Shown in pieces: positions 48,131-60,984 of a stretch of DNA of 64,000 bases (position 1 is the stretch's first letter; each line of letters opens with the position of its first letter). Below the pieces are notes generated by a model, which was not told where the DNA came from, ran no database searches, and saw only the letters and a program-made list of their open reading frames with translations. The DNA is taken from NCBI RefSeq assembly GCF_900116535.1, contig NZ_FPAU01000001.1, positions 697,687-761,686 of the forward strand, written 5' to 3'. The position numbers and the translations under genes were made by a program. Origin of the DNA: Kosakonia arachidis (lineage in GTDB: Bacteria > Pseudomonadota > Gammaproteobacteria > Enterobacterales > Enterobacteriaceae).

Positions 48131-50073
48131 CGGCACTTCTGGAGCTGAGCGATATTTGCCGCAGTTATCCTTCAGGTGACGAACAAGTGGAGGTGCTGAA
48201 GGGGATTACCCTCAGTATCAATGCCGGTGAAATGGTGGCGATTGTCGGAGCTTCGGGTTCTGGTAAATCGACGCTGATGAACATACTTGGCTGCCTGGAT
48301 AAACCCTCCAGCGGTACATACCGCGTTGCCGGAACGGATGTCTCTACGCTTAACAGCAATGCGCTGGCGCAACTGCGGCGCGAGCATTTTGGTTTTATCT
48401 TCCAGCGTTATCATCTGCTTTCGCATCTGACGGCGATGCAAAACGTTGAAGTGCCTGCGGTATATGCCGGAACCGATCGTAAAGCGCGTCTGATACGTGC
48501 CAGGGAGTTACTGACGCGCCTCGGCCTGGGTGAGCGGACGGATTATCAGCCTTCTCAGCTCTCTGGTGGCCAGCAGCAGCGCGTCAGCATCGCCCGGGCT
48601 TTGATGAACGGAGGGCAGGTCATTCTGGCCGATGAACCCACCGGTGCGCTGGATAGCCATTCAGGCGAAGAGGTGATGGCGATCCTTCACCAACTGCGTG
48701 ATCTCGGGCATACGGTGGTTATCGTCACCCACGATCCGCAAGTGGCGGCGCAGGCTGAGCGAGTGATTGAAATTCGCGATGGTGAACTTATCAGTAATCC
48801 TCCGGCCCGCGAACGAGCGATAACCGCAGATAACCGCGATGCTGTGTCTGCGCAGGCGGGGGGCTGGCGGCAGTTTATCAGCCGTTTTTACGAAGCGCTA
48901 ACCATGGCCTGGCGTGCAATGGCGTCGAATAAGATGCGCACGTTATTGACCATGCTCGGCATTATTATCGGTATCGCCTCCGTGGTTTCGATTGTGGTTG
49001 TGGGTGATGCGGCGAAGCAGCTTGTGCTGGCGGATATCCGTTCGATCGGCACTAACACCATTGATGTCTATCCCGGCAAGGATTTTGGTGATGACAAGCC
49101 GCAATACCAACAGGCGCTGAAATATGACGATCTGCTGGCGATCCAGAAACAGTCGTGGGTGCGTTCGGCGACACCGGCGGTTTCGCAAAACCTGCGTCTG
49201 CGCAATGACAATATTGATGTTGCGGCCAGCGCGAATGGTGTTAGCGGGCAGTATTTTAATGTTTATGGCATGGCCTTCAGCGAAGGCGCGCCATTCAATA
49301 CCGAGCAGGAGAAGGGACGGGCGCAAGTGGTTGTGCTCGACAGCAATACTCGCCGCCAACTCTTTCCCAATAAATCCAGCGTGGTAGGTGAGGTAATTCT
49401 GGTCGGCAATATGCCGGCAACGGTAATTGGTGTGGTGGAAGAGAAGCAATCCATGTTCGGCAGCAGCAAAATCCTGCGCGTCTGGTTGCCCTACACGACC
49501 CTCTCCGGGCGCATTATGGGCCAGTCGTGGCTAAACTCTATTACCGTTCGGGTGAAAGATGGATACAGCAGTGAGCAGGCGGAACAGCAGCTCACCCGGC
49601 TGCTGAATTTGCGGCACGGGAAAAAAGATTTCTTCGTCTGGAATATGGACGGGGTATTGAAAACTGCGGAAAAGACCACACGTATTCTTCAATTGTTCCT
49701 GACGCTGGTGGCGGTGATTTCTCTGCTGGTTGGTGGCATCGGTGTGATGAATATCATGCTGGTCTCGGTTACCGAGCGAACACGCGAGATCGGTATCAGG
49801 ATGGCAGTGGGTGCCAGAGCAGGCGATGTGTTGTCGCAGTTCCTGATTGAGGCGGTGTTTGTTTGCCTGGTTGGTGGCGCGCTCGGCGTAGCGCTTTCGA
49901 TGTTGATCGCGTTTACTTTGCAGCTCTTTTTACCGGGCTGGGAGATTGGTTTTTCAGCGGTTGCGTTGATCACTGCCTTTTTGTGTTCAACGTTTACCGG
50001 GGTGCTGTTTGGCTGGTTGCCGGCGCGCAATGCGGCGCGGTTGGATCCGGTGGATGCGTTGGCTCGCGAGTAA
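48127..50073 (+). CDS. macB: Macrolide export ATP-binding/permease MacB
   Basis: 648 residues, as in E. coli MacB. N-terminal ATPase: Walker [10 protein letters not shown] (41-49), signature [15 protein letters not shown], Walker [14 protein letters not shown]. One membrane helix (about 275-295), a large periplasmic domain and three C-terminal helices with the FtsX motif [20 protein letters not shown]. It works with MacA and TolC. Confidence 0.96.
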   Translation: MTALLELSDICRSYPSGDEQVEVLKGITLSINAGEMVAIVGASGSGKSTLMNILGCLDKPSSGTYRVAGTDVSTLNSNALAQLRREHFGFIFQRYHLLSHLTAMQNVEVPAVYAGTDRKARLIRARELLTRLGLGERTDYQPSQLSGGQQQRVSIARALMNGGQVILADEPTGALDSHSGEEVMAILHQLRDLGHTVVIVTHDPQVAAQAERVIEIRDGELISNPPARERAITADNRDAVSAQAGGWRQFISRFYEALTMAWRAMASNKMRTLLTMLGIIIGIASVVSIVVVGDAAKQLVLADIRSIGTNTIDVYPGKDFGDDKPQYQQALKYDDLLAIQKQSWVRSATPAVSQNLRLRNDNIDVAASANGVSGQYFNVYGMAFSEGAPFNTEQEKGRAQVVVLDSNTRRQLFPNKSSVVGEVILVGNMPATVIGVVEEKQSMFGSSKILRVWLPYTTLSGRIMGQSWLNSITVRVKDGYSSEQAEQQLTRLLNLRHGKKDFFVWNMDGVLKTAEKTTRILQLFLTLVAVISLLVGGIGVMNIMLVSVTERTREIGIRMAVGARAGDVLSQFLIEAVFVCLVGGALGVALSMLIAFTLQLFLPGWEIGFSAVALITAFLCSTFTGVLFGWLPARNAARLDPVDALARE

Positions 50074-50076
50074 TAA

Positions 50077-50105
50077 AAATGCCAGCCGATTGGGCTGGCA
50101 TTTTA
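50077..50105. terminator. Terminator between macB and cspD
   Basis: AAAATGCCAGCC / GGGCTGGCATTTT stem with a 3-4-base loop between convergent genes; usable from both strands. Confidence 0.85.
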
Positions 50106-50137
50106 ACTGCGGCATGTACACAATGAGGTTGCTGGCG

Positions 50138-50359
50138 TCAGGCCATGGCTTCCACTTCGACGGGCACGATAACGCTGGCGTGATTGCCTTTAGGGCCCTG
50201 GTGTACATCAAACCGGACTGTCTGTCCGGCTTTTAACGTTCTGTAACCATCCATCTGAATGGTGGAGTAATGCGCGAAGATATCTTCGCCGCCGCCTTCA
50301 GGGCAGATGAAACCAAACCCTTTGGCATTGTTGAACCACTTAACAGTACCCGTTTCCAT
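50138..50359 (-). CDS. cspD: Cold-shock-like protein CspD
   Basis: 73 residues (E. coli CspD 74). METGTVKWFNNAKGFGFICP contains RNP1, and EDIFAHYSTIQMDGYRTLK contains RNP2. CspD is induced in stationary phase and blocks replication by binding single-stranded DNA. Divergent from clpS. Confidence 0.95.
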   Translation of the reverse strand: METGTVKWFNNAKGFGFICPEGGGEDIFAHYSTIQMDGYRTLKAGQTVRFDVHQGPKGNHASVIVPVEVEAMA

Positions 50360-50687
50360 GCTTCGACATCCTTCGTAAATCTTATTTAAGTAAGATGGAA
50401 TGAACCGGTGGCAGAGTGAGCGGGCTGTTCAAAACCTCACCAACTCTCGACTGTACAATTTAGATAAATCGTATACTGCGTCAAGCGTTTGGCAGGGGTT
50501 CTGGGAGGCGGCGCATCAAAATTTTGATGCAGTTAACGCTATGACAACAGAATGTGACAGCCGTCGCGTATGGCAACGATAGATGATTGTTATCTGACAT
50601 CTGATGTAGATTAAAAATACATCTAGACTCATGTAATCGGCCGATTAAAGACTGCCGGAACCTGTAACCTAAGATGAAGCGCTAACG
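50360..50687. promoter_or_regulatory. cspD-clpS divergent promoter region
   Basis: 328 bp that must hold the promoters for cspD and clpSA. A short open frame (50400-50582) is not supported by a ribosome site or homology I know. TATACT near 50471 could be a -10 element. Nothing else recognised. Confidence 0.4.
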
Positions 50688-51008
50688 ATGGGTAAGAGTA
50701 ATAGCTGGCTTGATTTCGACCAATTGGCGGAGGAAAAATTGCGCGATGCGCTAAAACCGCCATCCATGTATAAAGTCATGTTAATGAACGATGATTACAC
50801 GCCGATGGAATTTGTTATTGACGTGCTACAAAAGTTCTTTTCTTATGATGTAGAACGTGCAACGCAACTGATGCTTACAGTTCACTATCACGGCAAGGCT
50901 ATCTGCGGTGTTTTCACCGCCGAAGTTGCAGAGACTAAGGTTTCTATGGTGAACAAGTACGCGAGAGAAAACGAGCATCCGTTGCTGTGTACGCTGGAAA
51001 GAGCCTGA
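50688..51008 (+). CDS. clpS: ATP-dependent Clp protease adaptor ClpS
   Basis: 106 residues, as in E. coli ClpS. The N-terminal extension (1-25) is followed by the folded domain: [20 protein letters not shown], where the acidic residues bind the N-terminal amino group, and [20 protein letters not shown]. ClpS delivers N-degron substrates to ClpA. It precedes clpA by 31 bases. Confidence 0.97.
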   Translation: MGKSNSWLDFDQLAEEKLRDALKPPSMYKVMLMNDDYTPMEFVIDVLQKFFSYDVERATQLMLTVHYHGKAICGVFTAEVAETKVSMVNKYARENEHPLLCTLERA

Positions 51009-51039
51009 ATGCAGGCATAAAACTTGGGGGAGGTGCCCT

Positions 51040-53328
51040 ATGCTCAATCAAGAACTGGAACTCAGTTTAAATATGGCTTTCGCCAGAGCGCGCGAGCACC
51101 GACATGAGTTTATGACCGTCGAACACTTGTTACTGGCGTTGCTCAGTAACCCTTCGGCCCGCGAAGCGCTTGAGGCGTGTTCCGTGGATCTGGTGGCGCT
51201 GCGGCAGGAACTCGAAGCCTTCATCGAACAAACCACACCCGTTCTACCCATGAGCGAAGAGGAGCGCGACACGCAGCCGACGCTCAGCTTCCAGCGTGTT
51301 TTGCAGCGCGCGGTGTTTCATGTTCAATCCTCCGGTCGCAGTGAAGTCTCCGGGGCGAATGTGCTGGTTGCCATTTTTAGCGAGCAGGAGTCGCAAGCGG
51401 CTTACCTACTGCGCAAACATGAAGTGAGCCGCCTCGATGTGGTGAACTTTATTTCTCACGGTACGCGTAAAGACGAACCGGGACCGTCATCGGATGCAGG
51501 TAGCAGCAGTAGCAACCAGGTGAACAGCGAAGAGCAAGCAGGCGGGGAGGAACGTATGGAAAACTTCACCACCAACCTTAATCAGCTTGCTCGTGTTGGC
51601 GGCATTGACCCGCTGATTGGCCGTAGTAAAGAGCTTGAGCGAGCGGTTCAGGTGCTGTGTCGCCGCCGTAAAAATAACCCTTTGCTGGTTGGCGAATCCG
51701 GTGTCGGTAAAACGGCGATTGCCGAAGGGCTGGCCTGGCGGATTGTGCAGGGCGACGTGCCGGAAATTATGGCCGACTGCACTATCTATTCGCTGGATAT
51801 TGGTTCGCTGCTGGCGGGTACCAAATACCGTGGCGATTTTGAAAAACGTTTCAAAGCGCTGCTGAAACAGCTTGAGCAGGACAATAACAGTATTCTGTTT
51901 ATCGATGAGATCCACACCATCATCGGTGCAGGCGCTGCGTCCGGCGGGCAGGTGGATGCGGCTAACCTGATTAAGCCGCTGCTTTCCAGCGGTAAAATCC
52001 GCGTGATGGGATCGACCACCTATCAGGAATTCAGCAACATCTTCGAAAAAGATCGTGCCCTGGCGCGTCGCTTCCAGAAAATTGATATTACTGAACCGTC
52101 CGTTGAGGAAACGGTGCAGATTATCAATGGACTGAAGCCGAAATATGAAGCGCATCACGATGTACGTTACACGGGAAAAGCGGTGCGTGCAGCGGTGGAA
52201 CTGGCAGTGAAATACATCAACGACCGTCATTTGCCGGATAAAGCGATTGACGTGATTGACGAAGCGGGTGCGCGTGCGCGTCTGATGCCGGTGAGCAAAC
52301 GTAAGAAAACCATCAACGTGGCGGATATCGAATCGGTTGTTGCGCGCATCGCGCGTATTCCTGAGAAAAGCGTTTCTCAGAGCGACCGCGACACGCTGAA
52401 AAATCTCGGCGATCGCCTGAAAATGCTGGTATTTGGTCAGGATAAAGCCATTGAGGCGTTAACCGAAGCCATTAAAATGAGCCGCGCAGGGCTGGGTCAG
52501 GACCATAAACCGGTTGGCTCCTTCCTGTTTGCCGGACCAACTGGCGTGGGGAAAACTGAGGTGACCGTACAATTGTCGAAAGCGCTGGGTATTGAGCTGC
52601 TGCGCTTCGATATGTCCGAGTATATGGAGCGTCACACCGTCAGCCGTTTGATTGGTGCGCCTCCGGGATATGTCGGCTTTGACCAGGGTGGTTTGCTGAC
52701 CGATGCGGTGATCAAACATCCGCACGCGGTGCTGTTGCTCGATGAAATCGAAAAAGCGCACCCGGATGTCTTTAACCTGCTGTTGCAGGTGATGGATAAC
52801 GGTACACTGACCGATAACAATGGGCGCAAAGCAGATTTCCGCAATGTGGTGCTGGTGATGACGACCAACGCCGGGGTGCGTGAAACCGAGCGTAAATCCA
52901 TCGGTCTTATCCACCAGGATAACAGCACCGATGCGATGGAAGAGATTAAAAAGATCTTTACGCCAGAGTTCCGTAACCGTCTGGACAACATTATCTGGTT
53001 CGATCACTTGTCTACTGAGGTGATCCATCAGGTGGTCGACAAATTTATTGTCGAACTCCAGGTGCAACTGGATCAGAAAGGTGTGTCGCTGGAAGTCAGC
53101 CAGGAAGCACGCAATTGGTTGGCTGAGAAGGGCTATGACCGTGCCATGGGGGCTCGTCCGATGGCGCGTGTTATCCAGGACAACCTGAAAAAACCGCTGG
53201 CTAATGAACTGCTGTTTGGTTCGCTGGTTGACGGTGGTCAGGTCACCGTGACGCTGAATCAGGAAAACGGTGTGCTGGAGTATGACTTCCAGAGTGCCCA
53301 GAAGCACAAACCGGAAACGGCGCATTAA
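51040..53328 (+). CDS. clpA: ATP-dependent Clp protease ATP-binding subunit ClpA
   Basis: 762 residues (E. coli ClpA 758); the extra residues lie in the Ser/Asn-rich linker after the N domain (about 145-165). N domain with [16 protein letters not shown]1 with GESGVGKT and [13 protein letters not shown]2 with GPTGVGKT and [15 protein letters not shown]; and the IGL loop (KSIGLIH) that docks to ClpP. It unfolds proteins for ClpP. GGGGGAGG precedes the ATG. Confidence 0.97.
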   Translation: MLNQELELSLNMAFARAREHRHEFMTVEHLLLALLSNPSAREALEACSVDLVALRQELEAFIEQTTPVLPMSEEERDTQPTLSFQRVLQRAVFHVQSSGRSEVSGANVLVAIFSEQESQAAYLLRKHEVSRLDVVNFISHGTRKDEPGPSSDAGSSSSNQVNSEEQAGGEERMENFTTNLNQLARVGGIDPLIGRSKELERAVQVLCRRRKNNPLLVGESGVGKTAIAEGLAWRIVQGDVPEIMADCTIYSLDIGSLLAGTKYRGDFEKRFKALLKQLEQDNNSILFIDEIHTIIGAGAASGGQVDAANLIKPLLSSGKIRVMGSTTYQEFSNIFEKDRALARRFQKIDITEPSVEETVQIINGLKPKYEAHHDVRYTGKAVRAAVELAVKYINDRHLPDKAIDVIDEAGARARLMPVSKRKKTINVADIESVVARIARIPEKSVSQSDRDTLKNLGDRLKMLVFGQDKAIEALTEAIKMSRAGLGQDHKPVGSFLFAGPTGVGKTEVTVQLSKALGIELLRFDMSEYMERHTVSRLIGAPPGYVGFDQGGLLTDAVIKHPHAVLLLDEIEKAHPDVFNLLLQVMDNGTLTDNNGRKADFRNVVLVMTTNAGVRETERKSIGLIHQDNSTDAMEEIKKIFTPEFRNRLDNIIWFDHLSTEVIHQVVDKFIVELQVQLDQKGVSLEVSQEARNWLAEKGYDRAMGARPMARVIQDNLKKPLANELLFGSLVDGGQVTVTLNQENGVLEYDFQSAQKHKPETAH

Positions 53329-53348
53329 TCTCTGCTGTTAGCAACTAA

Positions 53349-53378
53349 AAACCGGGCTCATGTGAACCCGGTTTTTTT
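53349..53378 (+). terminator. Rho-independent terminator of clpA
   Basis: AAACCGGGCTC / GAACCCGGTTT stem, 4-base loop, then seven T, about 20 bases after the clpA stop. Confidence 0.9.
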
Positions 53379-53751
53379 ATCCCTGTAATTTGTCTATCAG
53401 GCGGGTTGCTGGCCTCCCGGGGTGATTTCATTTGGCGATTCTGCATGTCGCGACAGCCTGCAATTTCTCTTCTGGCATTCTGTTTCTTGGCGGCGCGCAA
53501 TGTGCGGAACCAAATAGATGCGAACAACTTTTCGGAATCTGACAGAGACATTTCTGGCTAAACACCTGTGATAAAGACCTGGCATCTATTAAAAACAACA
53601 GGATGATATCGTTTCCCTTCAGTTCACTGCCGCACAGGCAGTTTAAAATCGTAACTATCGGACAGAAAACCGTTTGCCAATGTTGCAACTGTAGAGAGGC
53701 AGAAAATAACGGGCCGACAAAATCGGTGGGTAAAAGCTAATTAAAGGTTAA
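53379..53751. other. Non-coding stretch where E. coli has tRNA serW
   Basis: No tRNA-Ser (GGA) is present on either strand: the T-arm GGTTCGAATCC and acceptor pattern are absent here and in the whole clpA-infA gap. Small open frames exist without ribosome sites or recognisable products. The base composition is lower in GC than the flanking genes. Confidence 0.6.
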
Positions 53752-53956
53752 TTTAGAGCCTACCCCATTAGGCTATTTCATTTGCTATTTTGGTCCTGGG
53801 CAGTGCTCACACAAAATGTGTTGGCATTTTGAACGCCGCTTGCGGCAGCCCTTTAGGGCGAGCGAAGCGAGTAATCCTCACGTACTGCATGTACGATCCG
53901 GCTGTCCGCGTCCAAACTGGCTGCAACACTTTACACCTGGTGGGATAGGCTCTTAG
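53752..53956. repeat. MITE-like repeat with terminal inverted repeats and several hairpins
   Basis: About 205 bp bounded by TTAGAGCCTACCCCA and its near-complement TGGGATAGGCTCTTA (13 of 15 pairs). Inside are at least four hairpins: CAAAATG/CATTTTG, GCCGC/GCGGC, GCCC/GGGC and CGTAC/GTACG. It has no coding capacity. I recall similar dispersed intergenic elements in Enterobacter/Klebsiella relatives, but copy number cannot be judged from this window. Confidence 0.65.
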
Positions 53957-53984
53957 CAGCACTATTATTTCTGTTGCGAAGAAA

Positions 53985-54012
53985 CAAAAAAGACCGGGAA
54001 TTACCCGGCCTT
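53985..54012 (-). terminator. Rho-independent terminator of infA
   Basis: On the minus strand a CCGGG/CCCGG-based stem (GGCCGGGTAATTCCCGGTC) is followed by TTTTTT, 36 bases after the infA stop. Confidence 0.85.
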
Positions 54013-54048
54013 TAAAAGAGAAGCACTTAACTGTGCTGGCGGAAGATC

Positions 54049-54270
<222 letters not shown>

Positions 54271-54546
54271 ATCCTCGGGGGTATCACTACCATAATTTTT
54301 GAACCGGCAAGATAATGCCGAAGTTCTAGTGTTAAGTAAAGATTTGTGCTGATAAAACGCAGCAAAACGACTTTTGCCAGTTACCCTCCACAGCCATGGC
54401 GCGCTAAATGCGCAACCGTAAAGGGGAGCGATGGAGTAAACGAAGGGCATCCCTGATACGAACAACTCCCGGATGGGGCGGGGCAACAGGCAAAAGCTGC
54501 TTTGAGCGCCCATTATAACACTCTGATAAAAAATGTGCCGAAAACA

Positions 54547-55251
54547 TTATTCAATAGATAAAAACAGCGTACGCGGCACCCAAAAATGTGAAGGCAGGGG
54601 AGCTGCACGCAATTCAGCAAGCTGGAGCAAATAATCTCTGCGCGGTATTTCTACCGCGCCCAGCGATGCAGTGTGACTATTCAGTACCTGGCAATCAATC
54701 AGTTTGCCGCCTTGACGGAGAAACTCGTCGCAGAAAACAAGCAGTGCCGTCTTTGAGGCGTTAATGCTGCGGCTAAACATCGACTCACCGCAAAACAGCA
54801 AACCCTGCGCCACACCATACATTCCGCCGACAAGTTTGTCGCCTTCCCACACTTCAATTGAGTGTGCATGACCAAGCTCGTGCAGGCGATGGTAGGCCAT
54901 CACGATATCGGGCGTAATCCATGTACCCTCGTCGCGATCCTGCGCACAACCGTCAATCACTTTGCCGAAGGCATGATTGAGGGTAACGCGATAAGGGGAA
55001 GACTTATGAAAGCGTTTCATGCTGCGGCTGATATGAAACGTCTGTGGCCACAGTACGGCACGCGGATCGGGTGACCACCAGAGGATCGGATCGCCGGGAG
55101 AAAACCAAGGGAAAATGCCGCGCTGATAGGCCATCAGCAACCGGGCCGGACTTAAATCTCCGCCTAGCGCCAGCAGACCATTAGGTTCACGTAGCGCTGC
55201 TTCAGGAGAAGGAAAAGCGATAGAGTGACGAGAAAGCTGAACCAGGCGCAT
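54547..55251 (-). CDS. aat: Leucyl/phenylalanyl-tRNA--protein transferase
   Basis: 234 residues, as in E. coli Aat. Conserved blocks: [26 protein letters not shown] (shortened here to its ends), [35 protein letters not shown] and [17 protein letters not shown]. It adds Leu or Phe to proteins with N-terminal Arg or Lys, making them ClpS-ClpA substrates. The ATG at 55251 gives the family N-terminus [10 protein letters not shown]. Confidence 0.96.
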   Translation of the reverse strand: MRLVQLSRHSIAFPSPEAALREPNGLLALGGDLSPARLLMAYQRGIFPWFSPGDPILWWSPDPRAVLWPQTFHISRSMKRFHKSSPYRVTLNHAFGKVIDGCAQDRDEGTWITPDIVMAYHRLHELGHAHSIEVWEGDKLVGGMYGVAQGLLFCGESMFSRSINASKTALLVFCDEFLRQGGKLIDCQVLNSHTASLGAVEIPRRDYLLQLAELRAAPLPSHFWVPRTLFLSIE

Positions 55252-55356
55252 GACAACAACGCTCCACAACGCGACAAGGGACCCCTTTTAATATCGTCAT
55301 TTTGCCATTTCACTTTAATCGCGCTGCGGCAGAAGCGGCAAAATGACGAATATCCA

Positions 55357-57078
55357 CTACAGACGCTGCTTAAACTGGTAATACCGACCCTGTTTCGCCA
55401 TTAACGCTGCGTGATTACCTTGCTCAATTATTTGTCCGTTGTCCATCACAATTATGCGATCAAAAAACGCCAGGCCGCGAAGACGATGCGTGACCATTAA
55501 CAGCGTTTTGTCTTTCATCACTTCACGAAGTAATTCAAGAACCTGGCTCTCTGTTTCGGCGTCCAGCCCTTCGGTTGGTTCATCCAGTAATACCAGCGGA
55601 GCATCATGCAACAGTGCACGGGCAATGCCCAGACGTCGCAATTCACCGCCGGAAAGTTGTCGCCCACCTTCCCCAAGCCACGCGTTCATACCGCCATCAT
55701 TGAGCAGCTTTTCCAGCCCGACGCGCGTCAGCATCGCACTCAACGTTTCATCACTGGCCTGCGGTGCCGCAAGCAGCAAGTTATCACGCAACGTAGCGCT
55801 AAACAGATGTACGCGCTGTGGAACCATGCTAATGAGCGAACGCAGCGTTGCTTCGTCCACATCGCTCAGCGGCCGATCGTTGAGCCGAATTTCGCCCTGC
55901 TGTGGATCCCACGCGCGCGTAAGCAGTTGTAGAAGAGTTGATTTGCCGCAGCCGGTACGGCCGAGAATGGCGACATGTTCACCAGCGGCTATCGACAATG
56001 CGATATTCTCCAGTGCACGCTGTGGCTGCCCGGGATAGCTAAAGGCCAGATCCTTAAATTGCACCGCTATACGCTCTGGTACTGACATACTGGCTTGTGG
56101 AAAAGTGACATCTGGCGGGCAGTTAGTGATTTGCGTAATGCGGGTGGCGGAAGCGATCACCTGACCAAGGTGCTGGAAAGCGCCCGTAACCGGTGCCAGT
56201 GCTTCAAACGCCGCCAGTGCGCAGAAGACGAACAGTGCGATTAACGCGCCTGGTTGCGTGTTGCCGCCAACATCGCCGGAAGCAAACCATAGCATGACAA
56301 TGACCGCTATACCGCTAATCAGCAACATCAGCGCCTGCGAAACGGCACTCAGATCAGACTGACGGCGCTGAGCGTCGTGCCAGTTTAATTCGGTTTGCTC
56401 CAGTTGTTCACGGTAGCGTTGGCTGGCGCCAAAAATGGTCAGCTCCGCCTGGCCCTGCAACCAACTGGTTAATTGCTGACGATACTGGCCACGCAGGGCT
56501 GTCAGGCTTTCACCGGTTGGCTTGCCCGCCCGGTAAAAGAGTGGCGGCAACACAAGCAGTGTCGCCAGCATAATGCCGCCGAGCATCAGTGCCAGCGAAG
56601 CATCCAGCATGCTTAAACCAACCGTCACCACAATGATGACCACCAGTGCGCCGACCAGCGGAGAGATGACACGCAAATAAAGATGGTCGAGGGTATCGAC
56701 ATCGGCCACCACCCGGTTCAGTAACTCTCCCTGGCGAAAACGTGCCAGCCCGGCAGGGGAGAGGGGCAGCAGTTTGCTGAACGTGGCGACGCGCAAATGT
56801 TCCAGTACGCGGAAAGTGGCCTCATGGCTGACCAAACGCTCAAAATAACGTCCGGCGGTACGGATAATAGCCGCGCCACGAACCCCGGCCGCAGGTAGCA
56901 TATAGTTAAAACTGTAAAGTCCGGCAACGCCCACGACCGCAGAGGCCGACAGGAACCACCCGGAGAGCGTTAACAACCCGATACTGGCCAGCAGGGTGAT
57001 AATCGCGAGGATCACGCCCAGCAACAACATCCATTTGTGACGTTTATACAGCGCGAGATAAGGCAACAAAGCACGCAT
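55357..57078 (-). CDS. cydC: Glutathione/L-cysteine ABC exporter subunit CydC
   Basis: 573 residues, as in E. coli CydC. Six N-terminal membrane helices, then the ATPase with Walker A GRTGCGKST, signature LSGGELRRLGIARALL and Walker B VLLDEPTEGLD. With CydD it exports cysteine and glutathione to the periplasm, needed for cytochrome bd assembly. Its ATG directly abuts the cydD stop codon. Confidence 0.96.
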   Translation of the reverse strand: MRALLPYLALYKRHKWMLLLGVILAIITLLASIGLLTLSGWFLSASAVVGVAGLYSFNYMLPAAGVRGAAIIRTAGRYFERLVSHEATFRVLEHLRVATFSKLLPLSPAGLARFRQGELLNRVVADVDTLDHLYLRVISPLVGALVVIIVVTVGLSMLDASLALMLGGIMLATLLVLPPLFYRAGKPTGESLTALRGQYRQQLTSWLQGQAELTIFGASQRYREQLEQTELNWHDAQRRQSDLSAVSQALMLLISGIAVIVMLWFASGDVGGNTQPGALIALFVFCALAAFEALAPVTGAFQHLGQVIASATRITQITNCPPDVTFPQASMSVPERIAVQFKDLAFSYPGQPQRALENIALSIAAGEHVAILGRTGCGKSTLLQLLTRAWDPQQGEIRLNDRPLSDVDEATLRSLISMVPQRVHLFSATLRDNLLLAAPQASDETLSAMLTRVGLEKLLNDGGMNAWLGEGGRQLSGGELRRLGIARALLHDAPLVLLDEPTEGLDAETESQVLELLREVMKDKTLLMVTHRLRGLAFFDRIIVMDNGQIIEQGNHAALMAKQGRYYQFKQRL

Positions 57079-58845
57079 TTAAATCTCCTCCTGGCGGTGG
57101 GCGAGAAGGTCGGCAAACGTTCCCTGCGCCGTTGCAAGTTCAGCATAGCTGCCTTGCTCAATGATCTTGCCATCCTGCATTACCCAAATGGCATCCCATT
57201 TGTTCAGATTTTCCAACTGGTGAGTCACCATCAATGTGGTTTGTTGGTGAGAAGCCTCGGTCAACGACTGCATAACCCGTTGTTCGCTATGGGCGTCCAG
57301 GCTGGCGGAAGGCTCATCCAACAACAGTAATTTACATGGCGAAAGCAGTGCGCGGGCTACGGCGACACGTTGCGCCTGACCCACAGAGAGGCGTACTGCC
57401 TGGTCGCCAGGCTGCGTTTCCAGCCCTTCCGGCAACAAAGGTAAAAATTCACTGACCCAGGCTTTATCCAGTGCCGCTTGCAGTTCAGCCGCACCGGCAT
57501 TTGGCCGCGCCAGCAGAACGTTTTCCCGTAACGTGGTTGCCGGAAGTTGTGGATTTTGTCCCACCCAGCTTATTGCTTCGTGCCAGCTATCCGGCTCAAG
57601 CGCGCTCAGCTCAACGCCATTTACGCTCAGTGAGCCCTCGTAGGGCAAGAAACCGGAGAGAACATTAATCAGTGAGCTTTTACCTGAACCACTTTTCCCT
57701 ACCACTACCACCCGTTGTCCAGCAGCAAGGGTGAAGTTTAGCGGCCCGGCAAGTTCTGCGCCTTCGGCAGACTTTATTATCAGATTGTGTGCGGTGAGTG
57801 TAACAGGCTCATCACTTACTAACACGGTTTCACCGCGTTGTGGATGCGCCAGCGGGGCTTCCATAAACGTTTTTAGGCTGTCGGCGGCGCCGATAGCCTG
57901 CGCCTTGGCATGATAGAAGGTGCCCAGATCGCGTAGCGGCTGGAAAAACTCCGGTGCCAGTACCAGTGCAAGGAAGCCTGCGAACAACGTAACGCTGGTA
58001 CCATAATGACCAAAATTCAGTTCGCCAAGATAAGAGAAGCCGAAGTAGACAGCAACCAGTGCAATCGATAGCGAAGCAAAAAACTCCAGCACACCGGAAG
58101 ATAAGAAAGCCAGACGCAATACTTCCATGGTTCTGCTGCGGAAATCCTGAGATGCGCGACGGATACTCTCGGTTTCTGCTTCGCCACGACCAAAAATACG
58201 CAGCGTTTCCATACCGCGCAGGCGATCAAGAAAATGACCGCTCAAGCGCGCCAGCGCTTTAAAGTTACGGCGGTTAGCATCGGCGGCTCCCATTCCAACC
58301 ATCGCCATAAACAGTGGGATAAGGGGAGCTGTACCAAGCAAAATAAGTGCGGCGGCCCAATTGACAGGGAATAAAGTAACAACGATTAACAGCGGCACGC
58401 TGGCCGCAAGGGCCATCTGTGGTAAATAGCGGGCATAGAAATCGTGCATATCGTCAATTTGTTCAAGTATCAGTGTCGCCCAGCTTCCGGCGGGTTTACC
58501 CTGGATCCAGGCTGGCCCGGCCTGGTGCAGACGATCCAGCACTTGGCGGCGGATTTCAAAACGAATATGTGCCCCGGCATAGAATCCCACCCGTTCCCGC
58601 AGCCAGACAACCCAACTACGCAGGATGAAGATTAGCACCAGTAAGGTGAAGGGAAGCAGCAACGCCTCGCGTGGAATATTCTCCATAATCATATGATTGA
58701 GGATGCGCGCCAGTATCCAGGCCTGCGCGACAATCAGTGCGCCGCTTACCACGCCGAGAAGGCGGGAAAGCATTAACCAGCGGCGGGAAATAATGCTTTG
58801 CTGTTTCAACCAGCGAGTGAGTTCTTGTTGACGGGTTTTGTTCAT
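57079..58845 (-). CDS. cydD: Cysteine/glutathione ABC exporter subunit CydD
   Basis: 588 residues from ATG 58845, as in E. coli CydD, beginning MNKTRQQELTRWLKQQS. Six membrane helices, ATPase with Walker A GKSGSGKSS, signature LSVGQAQRVAVARALL and Walker B LLLLDEPSASLD. Partner of CydC. A much longer frame to 59145 overlaps trxB and is not coding. Confidence 0.96.
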   Translation of the reverse strand: MNKTRQQELTRWLKQQSIISRRWLMLSRLLGVVSGALIVAQAWILARILNHMIMENIPREALLLPFTLLVLIFILRSWVVWLRERVGFYAGAHIRFEIRRQVLDRLHQAGPAWIQGKPAGSWATLILEQIDDMHDFYARYLPQMALAASVPLLIVVTLFPVNWAAALILLGTAPLIPLFMAMVGMGAADANRRNFKALARLSGHFLDRLRGMETLRIFGRGEAETESIRRASQDFRSRTMEVLRLAFLSSGVLEFFASLSIALVAVYFGFSYLGELNFGHYGTSVTLFAGFLALVLAPEFFQPLRDLGTFYHAKAQAIGAADSLKTFMEAPLAHPQRGETVLVSDEPVTLTAHNLIIKSAEGAELAGPLNFTLAAGQRVVVVGKSGSGKSSLINVLSGFLPYEGSLSVNGVELSALEPDSWHEAISWVGQNPQLPATTLRENVLLARPNAGAAELQAALDKAWVSEFLPLLPEGLETQPGDQAVRLSVGQAQRVAVARALLSPCKLLLLDEPSASLDAHSEQRVMQSLTEASHQQTTLMVTHQLENLNKWDAIWVMQDGKIIEQGSYAELATAQGTFADLLAHRQEEI

Positions 58846-58910
58846 TGCGCGCTTAGCAGGTGAAGTTATCGGAATTTTTAACTGGCGCAATGTTACATCG
58901 GTGCAAAAAT

Positions 58911-58938
58911 AAAGGCGACTCATAGTCGCCTTTTTTAC
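58911..58938. terminator. Rho-independent terminator of trxB
   Basis: AAGGCGACT / AGTCGCCTT stem with a 3-base loop; T-rich on both sides. It lies 23 bases after the trxB stop and before cydD. Confidence 0.85.
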
Positions 58939-58960
58939 CTTTGTTACTGACTTGTAAAGA

Positions 58961-60449
<1,489 letters not shown>

Positions 60450-60944
60450 ATGGTAGATAGCAAGAAGCGCCCAGGCAAAGATCTCGACCGCATTGATCGT
60501 AATATTCTGAACGAATTGCAAAAAGATGGGCGTATTTCGAACGTCGAGCTTTCTAAACGAGTGGGACTTTCCCCGACGCCGTGCCTTGAGCGTGTGCGCA
60601 GGCTGGAAAGACAAGGATTTATCCAGGGCTATACCGCGCTGCTAAATCCGCATTATCTGGATGCATCACTTCTGGTATTTGTTGAGATTACTCTGAATCG
60701 TGGCGCGCCCGATGTGTTTGAACAATTCAATACTGCTGTGCAAAAACTTGAAGAAATTCAAGAGTGCCATCTGGTTTCAGGTGACTTTGACTACCTGTTG
60801 AAGACGCGTGTGCCGGATATGTCGGCTTACCGCAAGCTGTTAGGGGAAACCCTGCTGCGTCTGCCGGGCGTGAACGACACCCGCACATATGTGGTGATGG
60901 AAGAAGTTAAACAGAGCAATCGTCTGGTAATTAAGACGCGCTAA
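60450..60944 (+). CDS. lrp: Leucine-responsive regulatory protein
   Basis: 164 residues, practically identical to E. coli Lrp. N-terminal HTH (LDRIDRNILNELQKDGRISN, VELSKRVGLSPTPCLERVRR) and a C-terminal RAM domain (LVSGDFDYLLKTRVPDM). It is a global regulator of amino-acid metabolism, transport and fimbriae. The ATG at 60450 gives the known N-terminus MVDSKKRPGKDLD; the frame extends upstream without conservation. Confidence 0.98.
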   Translation: MVDSKKRPGKDLDRIDRNILNELQKDGRISNVELSKRVGLSPTPCLERVRRLERQGFIQGYTALLNPHYLDASLLVFVEITLNRGAPDVFEQFNTAVQKLEEIQECHLVSGDFDYLLKTRVPDMSAYRKLLGETLLRLPGVNDTRTYVVMEEVKQSNRLVIKTR

Positions 60945-60984
60945 TACGGAACAGGTGCACAATCGCTGTTTTTTGATTACACTC

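Noticed and set aside
50400-50582. 60-codon frame in the cspD-clpS gap
   Set aside because: No ribosome site, no conserved product known, and it overlaps the region where divergent promoters must lie.
52459-53325. 288-codon open frame antisense to clpA
   Set aside because: Shadow of the clpA D2 domain; no homology recognised.
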